Source of the DNA: Bacteroidia bacterium
GTDB lineage: Bacteria > Bacteroidota > Bacteroidia > Bacteroidales > Azobacteroidaceae
Reading direction: 5' to 3'
Assembly: GCA_025999255.1 (NCBI GenBank)
Contig: BNXB01000009.1
Location: forward strand, 1 to 33,580
DNA length: 33,580 nt
The notes beneath the pieces were generated by a model. The model saw nothing but the letters and a program-made list of their open reading frames with translations, had not been told where the DNA came from and did not search any database. This document shows, piece by piece, positions 24,059 to 29,775 of the stretch (position 1 is its first letter; each line of letters opens with the position of its first letter). Position numbers and translations under genes: made by a program.

Positions 24059-24133
24059 TCGCATATTGTATTATTTGTTCGTTCTATTGACATGAATGTT
24101 CTGATGAGCAAATCGCATATTGTATTATTTGTT
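24031..24133. repeat. Tandem 53-bp repeat, two units
   Basis: The units at 24031-24080 and 24084-24133 share CTATTGAYATGAATG at the start and GCAAATCGCATATTGTATTA near the end, with differences in the central palindrome. The first unit includes the right inverted repeat of the transposase unit. The palindrome core GCCCTACGGGC of unit 1 is degraded in unit 2. Confidence 0.8.
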
Positions 24134-24195
24134 TTCTGTTTACTCATCTCTGTATTTTTTACCCCCTAACTCCGCTCTTTTTCTTAAACAAAAAC

Positions 24196-24605
24196 TTACA
24201 ACCTCCCCAAAACCTCCATCATCGCCCTGCGGTTTTTGTAAACAACGCGGTAACTCCCGACCATTTCGGCAACAATCTTGTCGCCGCCACCGATTTTGCA
24301 CATCAATCGCAACAAGCGGTTTACATACTCGTATGTATCGCGACCGGTATTTTTGTCAGTATAGTCATTTATCGCTTTTCGGAACAATTTCAGCGTTTTA
24401 TCGGGATAATTTTCGACAAACGCCATATGATATTCTTCGATATTTTCCGCCGAAAGGTTTTGCTTCTTTATATCTTTCTTTTTCAATGCGTTTCTTTACC
24501 ACGTTCATCAAAATCTATTTTGATGGTGTAAATGCCGTAATTACCACGATAATTCGCCTGCCAGCGGTATTCATCGGTTTGTCGTAAATCGAAAATATTC
24601 TTCAT
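24196..24605 (-). pseudogene. Broken gene: N-terminal and C-terminal pieces in two frames
   Basis: Two minus-strand pieces. The first is 40 codons from ATG 24605 (MKNIFDLRQTDEYRWQANYR, later IYTIKIDFDERGKETH) to TGA 24483. The second reads 96 codons from a TTG at 24486 to 24196 (inside it RLLRLMCKIGGGDKIVAEM and a VYKNRRAMMEVLGRL end). The N piece resembles the WxAxVxGxxxYxVxI start seen in SWIM zinc-finger proteins, and the C piece resembles their helical end. The CxCx(n)CxH centre is absent. The pieces are out of frame by one base. A remnant of a larger gene after an internal deletion is the best reading; the SWIM assignment is tentative. Confidence 0.5.
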
Positions 24606-24651
24606 TGTATTCTATTTTTTAGCAGGTCAACCGCCAGTTTCGCTCTTATTC

Positions 24652-25104
24652 TCATTGTTTTATCAGAGCAACCAAAGTTTCATTAAACTGATTCGCTGTG
24701 TCGCCTAATAATGCAAAAAATTCTTTATCTGCTGTCTCTACTGTAACTACGGCTTTTTTTATGATTTCTTTTCCTTGTTCCGTAATGTCAATTTTCTTCG
24801 CTCTTGTATCGGTTAAATCTTCCTTTCTCTGAATTAACCCTTTTTTCTGCAATGTTCTTAAAACAGTAGAAGTTGTCATAGGGTCTATCTTTGAGTTTGA
24901 CGACAAGACAATTTGTGTAACTTCCTGCCCGTGTAATTTCAACCAATGAAGACAGGTCAATAAAACATACTGAGAGTGGGTCAAGTCATATTGTTTTAAT
25001 GAATCCCTAATCTTGCGTTGCCACAAAGAGGTAACTTGCCATAACAAAAAACCCGAACTATCTTCCGCGTTTTCTACGCTGAAAGTATTATCAATAAATT
25101 CCAT
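24652..25104 (-). CDS. MarR-family transcriptional regulator
   Basis: 150 residues of winged-helix type: dimer helices at both ends, recognition part SKIDPMTTSTVLRTLQKKGLIQRKEDLTD and the wing DTRAKKIDITEQGKEII, which is the MarR DxR signature. It starts 1 bp after the stop of the SRPBCC gene, so the two share a transcript from the box at 25574. Such pairs usually have the regulator controlling its own operon and sensing a small ligand; this is inference. Confidence 0.92.
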   Translation of the reverse strand: MEFIDNTFSVENAEDSSGFLLWQVTSLWQRKIRDSLKQYDLTHSQYVLLTCLHWLKLHGQEVTQIVLSSNSKIDPMTTSTVLRTLQKKGLIQRKEDLTDTRAKKIDITEQGKEIIKKAVVTVETADKEFFALLGDTANQFNETLVALIKQ

Positions 25105-25105
25105 T

Positions 25106-25531
25106 TTAAATAATTATTTTTTGCGCCGCCTTTATTTGCTCTATCATATCAACAGGCAGGTCATCTACTATTTTTTGAGCCACAAGTTTGCGCCACAAAA
25201 AGCCTAAAATTCCAACGACCGTCATCGTTGTTGTAACTTTTAGTCCTTCAGGCGTTTCCTCAAAAGTATGTTTGCCATACATTTTTGCCAAAGGGAAAGT
25301 AGTTAAATCTGTAAATTCTTGATTTTCAACAGTGTGATGAATTTTCATTTTTAGTTTCGGACCGCCTTTTGGCTGAAAATCATACACATTGCCTGCCTCA
25401 AATTTGCCTTCTAAACGTGCAAATTCAACACTTTTGTCCCACGTAGCCCAACGATTTACGTCCGACCACAGTTTCCACATTTGTTCTTTTGTAACCTCTC
25501 TGGTTACGATTGAATGACATTTTGTCCACAT
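25106..25531 (-). CDS. SRPBCC-fold (START/Bet v1-like) protein
   Basis: 141 residues. The start WTKCHSIVTREVTKEQMWKLWSDVNRWATWDKSVEFARLEG has the SRPBCC/polyketide-cyclase pattern, ending in the long C-terminal helix KLVAQKIVDDLPVDMIEQIKAA that lines the ligand cavity. It probably binds a hydrophobic small molecule; the ligand is unknown. First gene of a two-gene unit with marR. Confidence 0.85.
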   Translation of the reverse strand: MWTKCHSIVTREVTKEQMWKLWSDVNRWATWDKSVEFARLEGKFEAGNVYDFQPKGGPKLKMKIHHTVENQEFTDLTTFPLAKMYGKHTFEETPEGLKVTTTMTVVGILGFLWRKLVAQKIVDDLPVDMIEQIKAAQKIII

Positions 25532-25573
25532 AATTATACATTTTTAAATTACTAAATAAAATATTTGAGGCTG

Positions 25574-25581
25574 CAAAGGTA
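25574..25581 (-). promoter_or_regulatory. Bacteroidetes -7 box for SRPBCC-marR
   Basis: Reverse strand TACCTTTG matches TAnnTTTG, 43 bp before the ATG at 25531. Confidence 0.6.
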
Positions 25582-25622
25582 ATAAAAAATAATATGCAAA
25601 CATATAATAAGTGGAATTATTT

Positions 25623-25746
25623 TTATTTTGCACGCAGATGACGCAGATTTAATACCAATTCGGGCGTTTCGGAGTCGATATTGCCGTAACCTTTGATTTC
25701 ACCGTCTAAAATACGCACCCATGCGCCGCCGACAGTAAAAAAACGA
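25623..25746 (-). pseudogene. Severed 3' end of the GNAT gene
   Basis: From the MITE edge at 25746 the minus strand reads about 38 codons of coding-like sequence (FTVGGAWVRILDGEIKGYGN, then IDSETPELV) to TAA at 25625-25623. When the MITE-like element plus one copy of the 8-bp repeat AAAAACGA is removed, this frame joins the GNAT frame exactly after HHRF, giving a protein of about 218 residues. The last nine codons (LNLRHLRAK) lie in a CGCAGAT-type repeat, copy B. Confidence 0.7.
25627..25650. repeat. CGCAGAT-type dispersed repeat, copy B (partial)
   Basis: TTTTGCACGCAGATGACGCAGATT matches the left half of the copies at 27241 and 28926; the AAGGG-ATTTGCGCAGATT half is missing. It sits at the 3' end of the interrupted GNAT gene, the same relative place as the full copies at other genes. 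Confidence 0.75.
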
Positions 25747-26052
25747 ATGACTATCCGCAATCATACCACTAAATAGCGTTTCCTGCAAGCAATTTCCGGT
25801 TTTGTCCCGCAGGGACAACACTTTATTAACCGTAGGCTTCAGCCTACGGGAGTGACGGAGCCCACACTCCAAAGTCCCGCATGGGACGACACATTGTTAT
25901 TCTGCAAAATTGCACCCATCTCAAGTGCCGTCCCATGCGGGACTATGAGGTTGTCGTCATTCTCGTACCGTAAGCTAAAGCATACGGTTAATAAAGTGCT
26001 GTCCCTGCGGGACAAAGAGCGAAAGCCAAGTGGTATGATTGCGGATAGTCAT
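25747..26052. mobile_element. MITE-like palindromic element, 306 bp, no ORF
   Basis: The terminal inverted repeats are 24 bp and perfect: 25747-25770 (starts ATGACTATCCGCAATCATAC) against 26029-26052. Inside are a second inverted pair, 25801-25849 against 25968-26016 (45 of 49 positions), and a third, 25873-25892 against 25925-25944 (19 of 20). Each arm also holds small REP-like hairpins such as GTCCCGCAGGGAC, CCGTAGGC-TTCA-GCCTACGG and GTCCCGCATGGGAC. A candidate 8-bp target duplication AAAAACGA flanks it at 25739-25746 and 26054-26061. It encodes no protein, so it would need a transposase in trans. It truncates the GNAT gene. Confidence 0.85.
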
Positions 26053-26594
26053 CAAAAACGATGATGAACATTTGCAATCCATTGAGTTCTAAAAAAACTG
26101 TAATAATACTCATCAACGATTTTTCCGTTTTTTATCGCCGCCTTTTTCAAAATCGCCTCACGCTCAAACCCTGCTTTTTCAAGCACTTTTTGCGAAGCAA
26201 TACTGAAACCGAAAGGCGTAGCGTAAATTTTTTGCAACGGGAAATTAAGAAAAGTGTAAGAAACCATTTCCTTGACCACTTGTGTCATAATGCCTCTGTT
26301 CCAATACTTTTCGCCCAGCCAATAGCCCAATTCCGCGCTGACCCGCTCCACATCCGTGCGAGGTATAATCCCGATGCCGCCCACCGCCTTTCCGTCAACA
26401 ACAATTGCCATATCCGTTGCGGGTTTGGGCTTGGCTGATATCATTTGAATAAATTGTATCCCATCGTTTTCCGAATAAGGATGCGGAAAATAATCGCGCA
26501 AATTGTTCCATACACGGATATTGTTTGCATTTTCGGCAAGCGAGGCGGCATCGGAGAGTTGCCATTCGCGGAGTTTATATGTTGTTGTTTCCAT
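26052..26594 (-). CDS. GNAT-family N-acetyltransferase (RimJ/RimL type), 3' end cut by the MITE
   Basis: 180 residues as it stands. The acetyl-CoA-binding region is at about 85-150: VERVSAELGYWLGEKYWNRGIMTQVVKEMV, then QKIYATPFGFSIASQKVLEKAGFEREAIL, the RimJ/RimL pattern. The N-terminal YKLREWQLSDAASLAENANN is typical. It acetylates an amine of a protein N terminus, antibiotic or metabolite; the target is unknown. The TGA is created by the end of the MITE-like element, and the original frame continued about 38 more codons into the remnant at 25623-25746. All core motifs precede the cut, so activity may be kept. Its start is 1 bp after the methyltransferase stop. Confidence 0.9.
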   Translation of the reverse strand: METTTYKLREWQLSDAASLAENANNIRVWNNLRDYFPHPYSENDGIQFIQMISAKPKPATDMAIVVDGKAVGGIGIIPRTDVERVSAELGYWLGEKYWNRGIMTQVVKEMVSYTFLNFPLQKIYATPFGFSIASQKVLEKAGFEREAILKKAAIKNGKIVDEYYYSFFRTQWIANVHHRF

Positions 26595-26595
26595 T

Positions 26596-27231
26596 CTATT
26601 TTTCTATAAAACACCTCTGACATTTCACCACTGTAAATTTCAGCGGAGGTTTATTTTCTGAAAATTTCACCGGCTCATCCATCTCCGAAAAATCCATCAA
26701 TCCGTACTCTCTAAATTCCTGTTGGATGGATTCCGAATCATAAAAAAATAATTTTGCGCCGCTTGTCATCAAAAAGCGGTTTTTGCTCAGTGGCTTCCCT
26801 TTCCCATACGATGGATCTCCTTTTGAAATCGTCGAAAAAATCATCCATCCGTTTGGTTTTAATTGGGCATAACAATCTTTGATAAACTTTTTTCGTTCGC
26901 GCTTATTCAGCAAATGAATCAGTGCATAGCAATATATTCCATCGTAGAATTTATCATCAAAAGGCATATCAGTTACAGAACCTTGATATATCAGCATATT
27001 ATTATTTTCAATTTTTGCCAGATCAATTGCCGTTTTTGAAATTTCAATTCCGGTAACATTGATGCCATTGTCAAGAAAAATCCTTGCATTCCTGCCATAT
27101 CCGATTCCCGGAATTAATATGTCTGCAATTTTTTCCTTTATAAAAAAATCTTTTGCGGCAATTGCAGAATCTGCAGGCTCAAAGCCCCACATCGTTTGCT
27201 TTTCTATATAACTTGATTCCCAAAATTCCAT
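26596..27231 (-). CDS. Class I SAM-dependent methyltransferase
   Basis: 211 residues from ATG 27231 (MEFWESSYIEKQTMWGFEPAD). The upstream in-frame part up to 27483 lies in the antisense of the next gene and the repeat, so it is not used. Motif I ILIPGIGYGRNARIFLDNG binds SAM, with GIEISKTAIDLAK (acidic residue after strand 2), SVTDMPFDDKFYDGIYCYALIHLL (motif II region) and the LKPNGWMIFSTISKGD segment. The start resembles small-molecule methyltransferases of the tellurite/thiopurine type; the substrate cannot be named. The start codon lies 10 bp past repeat copy C. Confidence 0.9.
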   Translation of the reverse strand: MEFWESSYIEKQTMWGFEPADSAIAAKDFFIKEKIADILIPGIGYGRNARIFLDNGINVTGIEISKTAIDLAKIENNNMLIYQGSVTDMPFDDKFYDGIYCYALIHLLNKRERKKFIKDCYAQLKPNGWMIFSTISKGDPSYGKGKPLSKNRFLMTSGAKLFFYDSESIQQEFREYGLMDFSEMDEPVKFSENKPPLKFTVVKCQRCFIEK

Positions 27232-27240
27232 TGATTTACT

Positions 27241-27289
27241 TTTTTTTGCACGCAGATAACGCGGATTTAAGGGATTTGCGCAGATTTTT
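27241..27289. repeat. CGCAGAT-type dispersed repeat, copy C
   Basis: Full copy: T-run, GCACGCAGATAACGCGGATT, TAAGGGATTTGCGCAGATTT. It contains the stop codon of the DUF6463-like gene (27267-27269) and is 10 bp before the methyltransferase ATG, so it spans the whole spacer between the two genes. Confidence 0.9.
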
Positions 27290-27653
27290 GTCCAACTAAA
27301 ATTATCAACCCCTGCGGAATAAATAGCCAAAAGCCTGATAATGGAACAAAACACACCCCGATAATACTGAATATTAACAAAAACCAACCAAGAAACTTTG
27401 GTGCAGGCTGTTGTTCGCGTTTGATATAATAATGCAAAACTTGTCCAAGAATCCAAAGTGCAATACCGCAAACAAAAAACCAAAATGACATCCCAAGTTT
27501 GAAGTCGGTACCAATAGAATTAAAAACGCCATTGCGAACAATTTCCGCAAAAATGCCGCTTTTCAACATCATAGCTATCGCTAAGAGCGTGTGCAGAATT
27601 GCCGTTATAATCAACAAAATTCCGCTGTATTTCCACCAATTTTTTATATTCAT
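27267..27653 (-). CDS. DUF6463-like small membrane protein
   Basis: 128 residues with four predicted membrane segments at about 8-28, 52-75, 87-104 and 105-120. The start NWWKYSGILLIITAILHTLL is the signature I associate with the DUF6463 family, of unknown function. The last residues SAQIP and the stop are supplied by repeat copy C; the same five residues end the unrelated SRPBCC protein at 28952. It starts 14 bp after the YjbR-type gene. Confidence 0.72.
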   Translation of the reverse strand: MNIKNWWKYSGILLIITAILHTLLAIAMMLKSGIFAEIVRNGVFNSIGTDFKLGMSFWFFVCGIALWILGQVLHYYIKREQQPAPKFLGWFLLIFSIIGVCFVPLSGFWLFIPQGLIILVGQKSAQIP

Positions 27654-27667
27654 TTTTCTATTCCATT

Positions 27668-28030
27668 TTATAAACTACTATATTCTTCCCGTTTTTTTTT
27701 CGGTAATTTTTTGAGTACCTCATCAGCAGAGTGAATTATCAATTCGGCAATCAATTTATCCGGCACATCGCTTTCCAAATATACCTTATTCCACAATAAG
27801 GAACTCCATTCGCTATCGGTAATTCCACAGTATCGTTCCCGTAATTCGACCGACCTGTCGGGATTGCATTTCAAATACACCCTGAATCTTTCATCCTTAG
27901 GCGCTAAGGAAATATAAGCAAACATCTTTTCCATTACTTTAAAAACCAATATATTGCGGTCTATAAAAGGTGCTGATTCCGTACAGCCCTTGATGGCTAA
28001 ACAATTGTCTCTTAATTCTTCGATGTTCAT
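27668..28030 (-). CDS. MmcQ/YjbR-family protein
   Basis: 120 residues, the family's usual length. The pattern is typical: start MNIEELRDNCLAIKGCTES-PF, then ILVFKVMEKMFAYISL, KCNPDRSVELRERY and the C-terminal helix DKLIAELIIHSADEVLKKLPKK. The fold is a CyaY-like alpha/beta domain sometimes annotated as DNA-binding; the function is not established. Such small proteins are frequent in exchangeable gene blocks. Confidence 0.88.
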   Translation of the reverse strand: MNIEELRDNCLAIKGCTESAPFIDRNILVFKVMEKMFAYISLAPKDERFRVYLKCNPDRSVELRERYCGITDSEWSSLLWNKVYLESDVPDKLIAELIIHSADEVLKKLPKKKREEYSSL

Positions 28031-28080
28031 ATTTATTTCTTTACCGAATTTGTTCGTTCAACTGTTATTATAAATTCTCT

Positions 28081-28359
28081 TTATCTGTCTAAAGAAAACT
28101 CTAAAATAAATTTTCCGATTGCTTCTTTGTCTATTTGAGAAACACTCTTATCCTTGCAGAAACGTTGCATCGTTTTTGGTGATGTTCCGGCATAAACGGA
28201 TGTGCCCAAAATTATTCCATCAAAGGAATTGAGGTCGGGACATTTCACTTTTTTAAGGTCAATGATTGATACCTGACTGCCGGTTAATTGCCCAGCAATC
28301 GTTTGGGCAACTTTGGCGGTTGTTCCATACTTGGATGTGTAAATAATTGCTATGTTCAT
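28081..28359 (-). CDS. Flavodoxin-domain protein, C-terminally truncated
   Basis: 92 residues from ATG 28359; a TTG two codons upstream is possible. It begins with the FMN phosphate loop IIYTSKYGTTAKVAQTIA and continues through DGIILGTSVYAGTSP (second FMN loop). It then ends in IGKFILEFSLDR, where flavodoxins of the HemG/protoporphyrinogen-oxidase type run 60-80 residues further with the third flavin loop. So it is a 3'-deleted gene, probably non-functional or weakly folding. It follows the nitroreductase with a 2-bp gap, so both were one unit. Confidence 0.82.
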   Translation of the reverse strand: MNIAIIYTSKYGTTAKVAQTIAGQLTGSQVSIIDLKKVKCPDLNSFDGIILGTSVYAGTSPKTMQRFCKDKSVSQIDKEAIGKFILEFSLDR

Positions 28360-28361
28360 TT

Positions 28362-28892
28362 TCAATATTTATTCCATCGTACTACTTCGTCAAGTTTTTT
28401 TCGTTTCTTTTCACGTTGAATATCTGCGGAGTATCCGAGAGTGATAAGCAGAGCGACACGGCGATTGTCCGGAATGTTGAGCAAAGTTTTTATTGACTTC
28501 TCGTCGAAACTTTCGAGCATGCACGTTCCCAATCCGAGGTCGGCGGCTTGCAGGCAAATGTGTGCGGCAGCAATACCAATATCAAGCGAAGAGAAATCAA
28601 TCTTTCGCAATGCCGAACCAAATTTTGACATAAACAAAGGTTTTTCTGCCACCAGAACAATGATTACCGGTGCCTGTTTTACAAAAGCTCCACCCATCCG
28701 GTAAGCACTTTCAGCAACGCGATTTTTCAGTTCTACATCATCCACTGTCACGAAAGTCCAGCCTTGTGCATTGTTTGCCGATGGCGACAATCTACCAGCC
28801 TCAAGACACTGTTCGATTTTCTCTTTTTCAACTGCCCTGTCTTGATAGGCACGGTTACTTTGACGTACTTTTATCAGTTCCTTAAAATCCAT
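28362..28892 (-). CDS. Nitroreductase-family FMN oxidoreductase
   Basis: 176 residues. The FMN-binding start VRQSNRAYQDRAVEKEKIEQCL, the SPSANNAQGWTFVTV segment, AAAHICLQAADLGLGTCML and the phosphate-binding end LLITLGYSADIQREKKRKKLDEVV are all in order. It reduces nitro groups or quinones using NAD(P)H; the physiological substrate is open. It is expressed with the truncated flavodoxin downstream. Upstream spacer: a GCCC-TTTT-GGGC hairpin at 28909-28920, then repeat copy D. Confidence 0.93.
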   Translation of the reverse strand: MDFKELIKVRQSNRAYQDRAVEKEKIEQCLEAGRLSPSANNAQGWTFVTVDDVELKNRVAESAYRMGGAFVKQAPVIIVLVAEKPLFMSKFGSALRKIDFSSLDIGIAAAHICLQAADLGLGTCMLESFDEKSIKTLLNIPDNRRVALLITLGYSADIQREKKRKKLDEVVRWNKY

Positions 28893-28925
28893 ATTATTTA
28901 CTTTTTTTGCCCTTTTGGGCGGTTG

Positions 28926-28972
28926 TTTTTTTGCACGCAGATAACGCAGATTTAAGGGATTTGCGCAGATTC
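28926..28972. repeat. CGCAGAT-type dispersed repeat, copy D
   Basis: Full copy, differing from copy C at one core base (GCAGATTT for GCGGATTT). It carries the stop codon of the SRPBCC gene at 28952-28954 in the same position as copy C carries its stop. The spacer beyond it (28899-28925) resembles 22127-22152 ahead of the PepE-like gene (TTTTTTGCC...GGTTGT in both). Confidence 0.9.
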
Positions 28973-29389
28973 TGCTAATTCTTTCAGTTTCAAATTCATT
29001 GCTTCAAAACCATTTTTGGTTTTTTTCGTTCCAAACGTCCACACCAAAATTCCTCGAAATTTTTCGCTTTGAACGAAAGTCGTTGTGCCGTCGCCGTTGT
29101 CAATCAGTTCAAAACAGTGTTCGCCATCGAATAAACCTTTGAAAAGCAAACTGCCCAACCAACGAATTTTTTTGTTTTCTATTTTTTCCAACACTTTGGG
29201 TTTGAACGTCATACCTGTACCTTTGGGCGGCTCAATCCGAACTTCTATTTTGTTTCCGACTTCCACTTCGCCTTTCAGAGAAGTAATAAACGGATTCCAT
29301 TCCGGATATTTTCCAAAATCCGTCAACACAGCCCAAACCTTTTCAGGCGGTACATTGATAACTATTTCCGATTTAATTTCTTTTGCCAT
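28952..29389 (-). CDS. SRPBCC-fold protein (second copy type)
   Basis: 145 residues. The start MAKEIKSEIVINVPPEKVWAVLTDFGKYPEWNPFITSLKGE is the classic SRPBCC/polyketide-cyclase pattern, followed by GNKIEVRIEPPKGTGMTFKPKVLE and the FVQSEKFRGILVW strand. The C-terminal helix KNGFEAMNLKLKELAE ends in SAQIP plus the stop, both from repeat copy D. It is distinct from the SRPBCC gene at 25106. Ligand unknown. It is the last intact gene before the tRNA. Confidence 0.88.
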   Translation of the reverse strand: MAKEIKSEIVINVPPEKVWAVLTDFGKYPEWNPFITSLKGEVEVGNKIEVRIEPPKGTGMTFKPKVLEKIENKKIRWLGSLLFKGLFDGEHCFELIDNGDGTTTFVQSEKFRGILVWTFGTKKTKNGFEAMNLKLKELAESAQIP

Positions 29390-29400
29390 TGCTGTAAAAT

Positions 29401-29523
29401 TTATAAATACAATGAATAATGATAATGCAGTGCTTGATAAGTGTCATCAACATTTTCAACTTCAAAAGACACCATTGATTTTTCGCGGTATCCTGACGGT
29501 TGAGTTTTTTCAGCATTAAAAAC
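29401..29523 (-). pseudogene. C-terminal remnant of a VOC (glyoxalase-like) protein
   Basis: On the minus strand an open frame with no start reads KIFVFNAEKTQPSGYREKSM then VSFEVENVDDTYQAL to TAA 29403-29401. The FEVENVDDTYQAL segment is the VOC-fold pattern found in glyoxalase and bleomycin-resistance proteins. Only about 40 codons remain, cut off at the tRNA terminator hairpin, which suggests a deletion next to the tRNA. Confidence 0.5.
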
Positions 29524-29524
29524 A

Positions 29525-29556
29525 AAAATCTTGATTTTATTGAAAATCAAGATTTT
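29525..29556 (-). terminator. Terminator of the tRNA-Arg gene
   Basis: Perfect 14-bp stem AAAATCTTGATTTT (29525-29538) with AAAATCAAGATTTT (29543-29556) and a 4-nt loop. On the minus strand it is followed by a T-rich stretch, 25 bp beyond the tRNA 3' end. Confidence 0.8.
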
Positions 29557-29580
29557 ACTATATTTTGCTTCGATTTTTTG

Positions 29581-29654
29581 TGATCCCGACAGGACTCAAA
29601 CCTGTGACCTGCAGAACCGGAATCTGCCGTTCTATTCAACTAAACTACGGGACC
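29581..29654 (-). tRNA. tRNA-Arg (anticodon CCG)
   Basis: 74 nt on the minus strand, 5' end at 29654. The acceptor arms GGTCCCG and CGGGATC pair with one G-U. The anticodon stem GCAGA/TCTGC closes the loop TTCCGGT, giving anticodon CCG (reads CGG, Arg). The T arm ACAGG/CCTGT closes loop TTTGAGT. The 3' CCA is not encoded (A then CAAAA). The TATCTTTG promoter is at 29666. It bounds the accessory block on its 3' side. Confidence 0.93.
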
Positions 29655-29665
29655 TTTTGCGGATA

Positions 29666-29673
29666 CAAAGATA
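29666..29673 (-). promoter_or_regulatory. Bacteroidetes -7 box for tRNA-Arg
   Basis: Reverse strand TATCTTTG matches TAnnTTTG, 11 bp before the tRNA 5' end. Confidence 0.55.
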
Positions 29674-29738
29674 CAACAAAAATTGATAATTGAAAATTGA
29701 AAATTAAGAATTATTGTAGTTAAAAAGCAAATGTTTTT

Positions 29739-29746
29739 TAACTTTG
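29739..29746 (+). promoter_or_regulatory. Bacteroidetes -7 box for ung
   Basis: TAACTTTG matches TAnnTTTG, 29 bp before the GTG start of the uracil-DNA glycosylase. Confidence 0.6.
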
Positions 29747-29775
29747 TCTCATAATCTTTAATTTTAATTATTATC

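Noticed and set aside
24196..24486. A stand-alone 96-residue gene with TTG start
   Set aside because: The start is weak, the frame begins just after a stop, and it looks like the end of a longer family; treated as a remnant.
26596..27483. Methyltransferase starting upstream at 27483
   Set aside because: The extra N-terminal part is antisense to the DUF6463-like gene and passes through repeat copy C; the family start fits ATG 27231.
27241..28972. CGCAGAT repeats as integron attC sites
   Set aside because: No paired GTTRRRY/RYYYAAC core sites and no imperfect long hairpin; the units are direct repeats, and no integrase gene is present.
23397..28972. CRISPR array
   Set aside because: Repeat copies are hundreds to thousands of bases apart with genes between them, and there are no cas genes.
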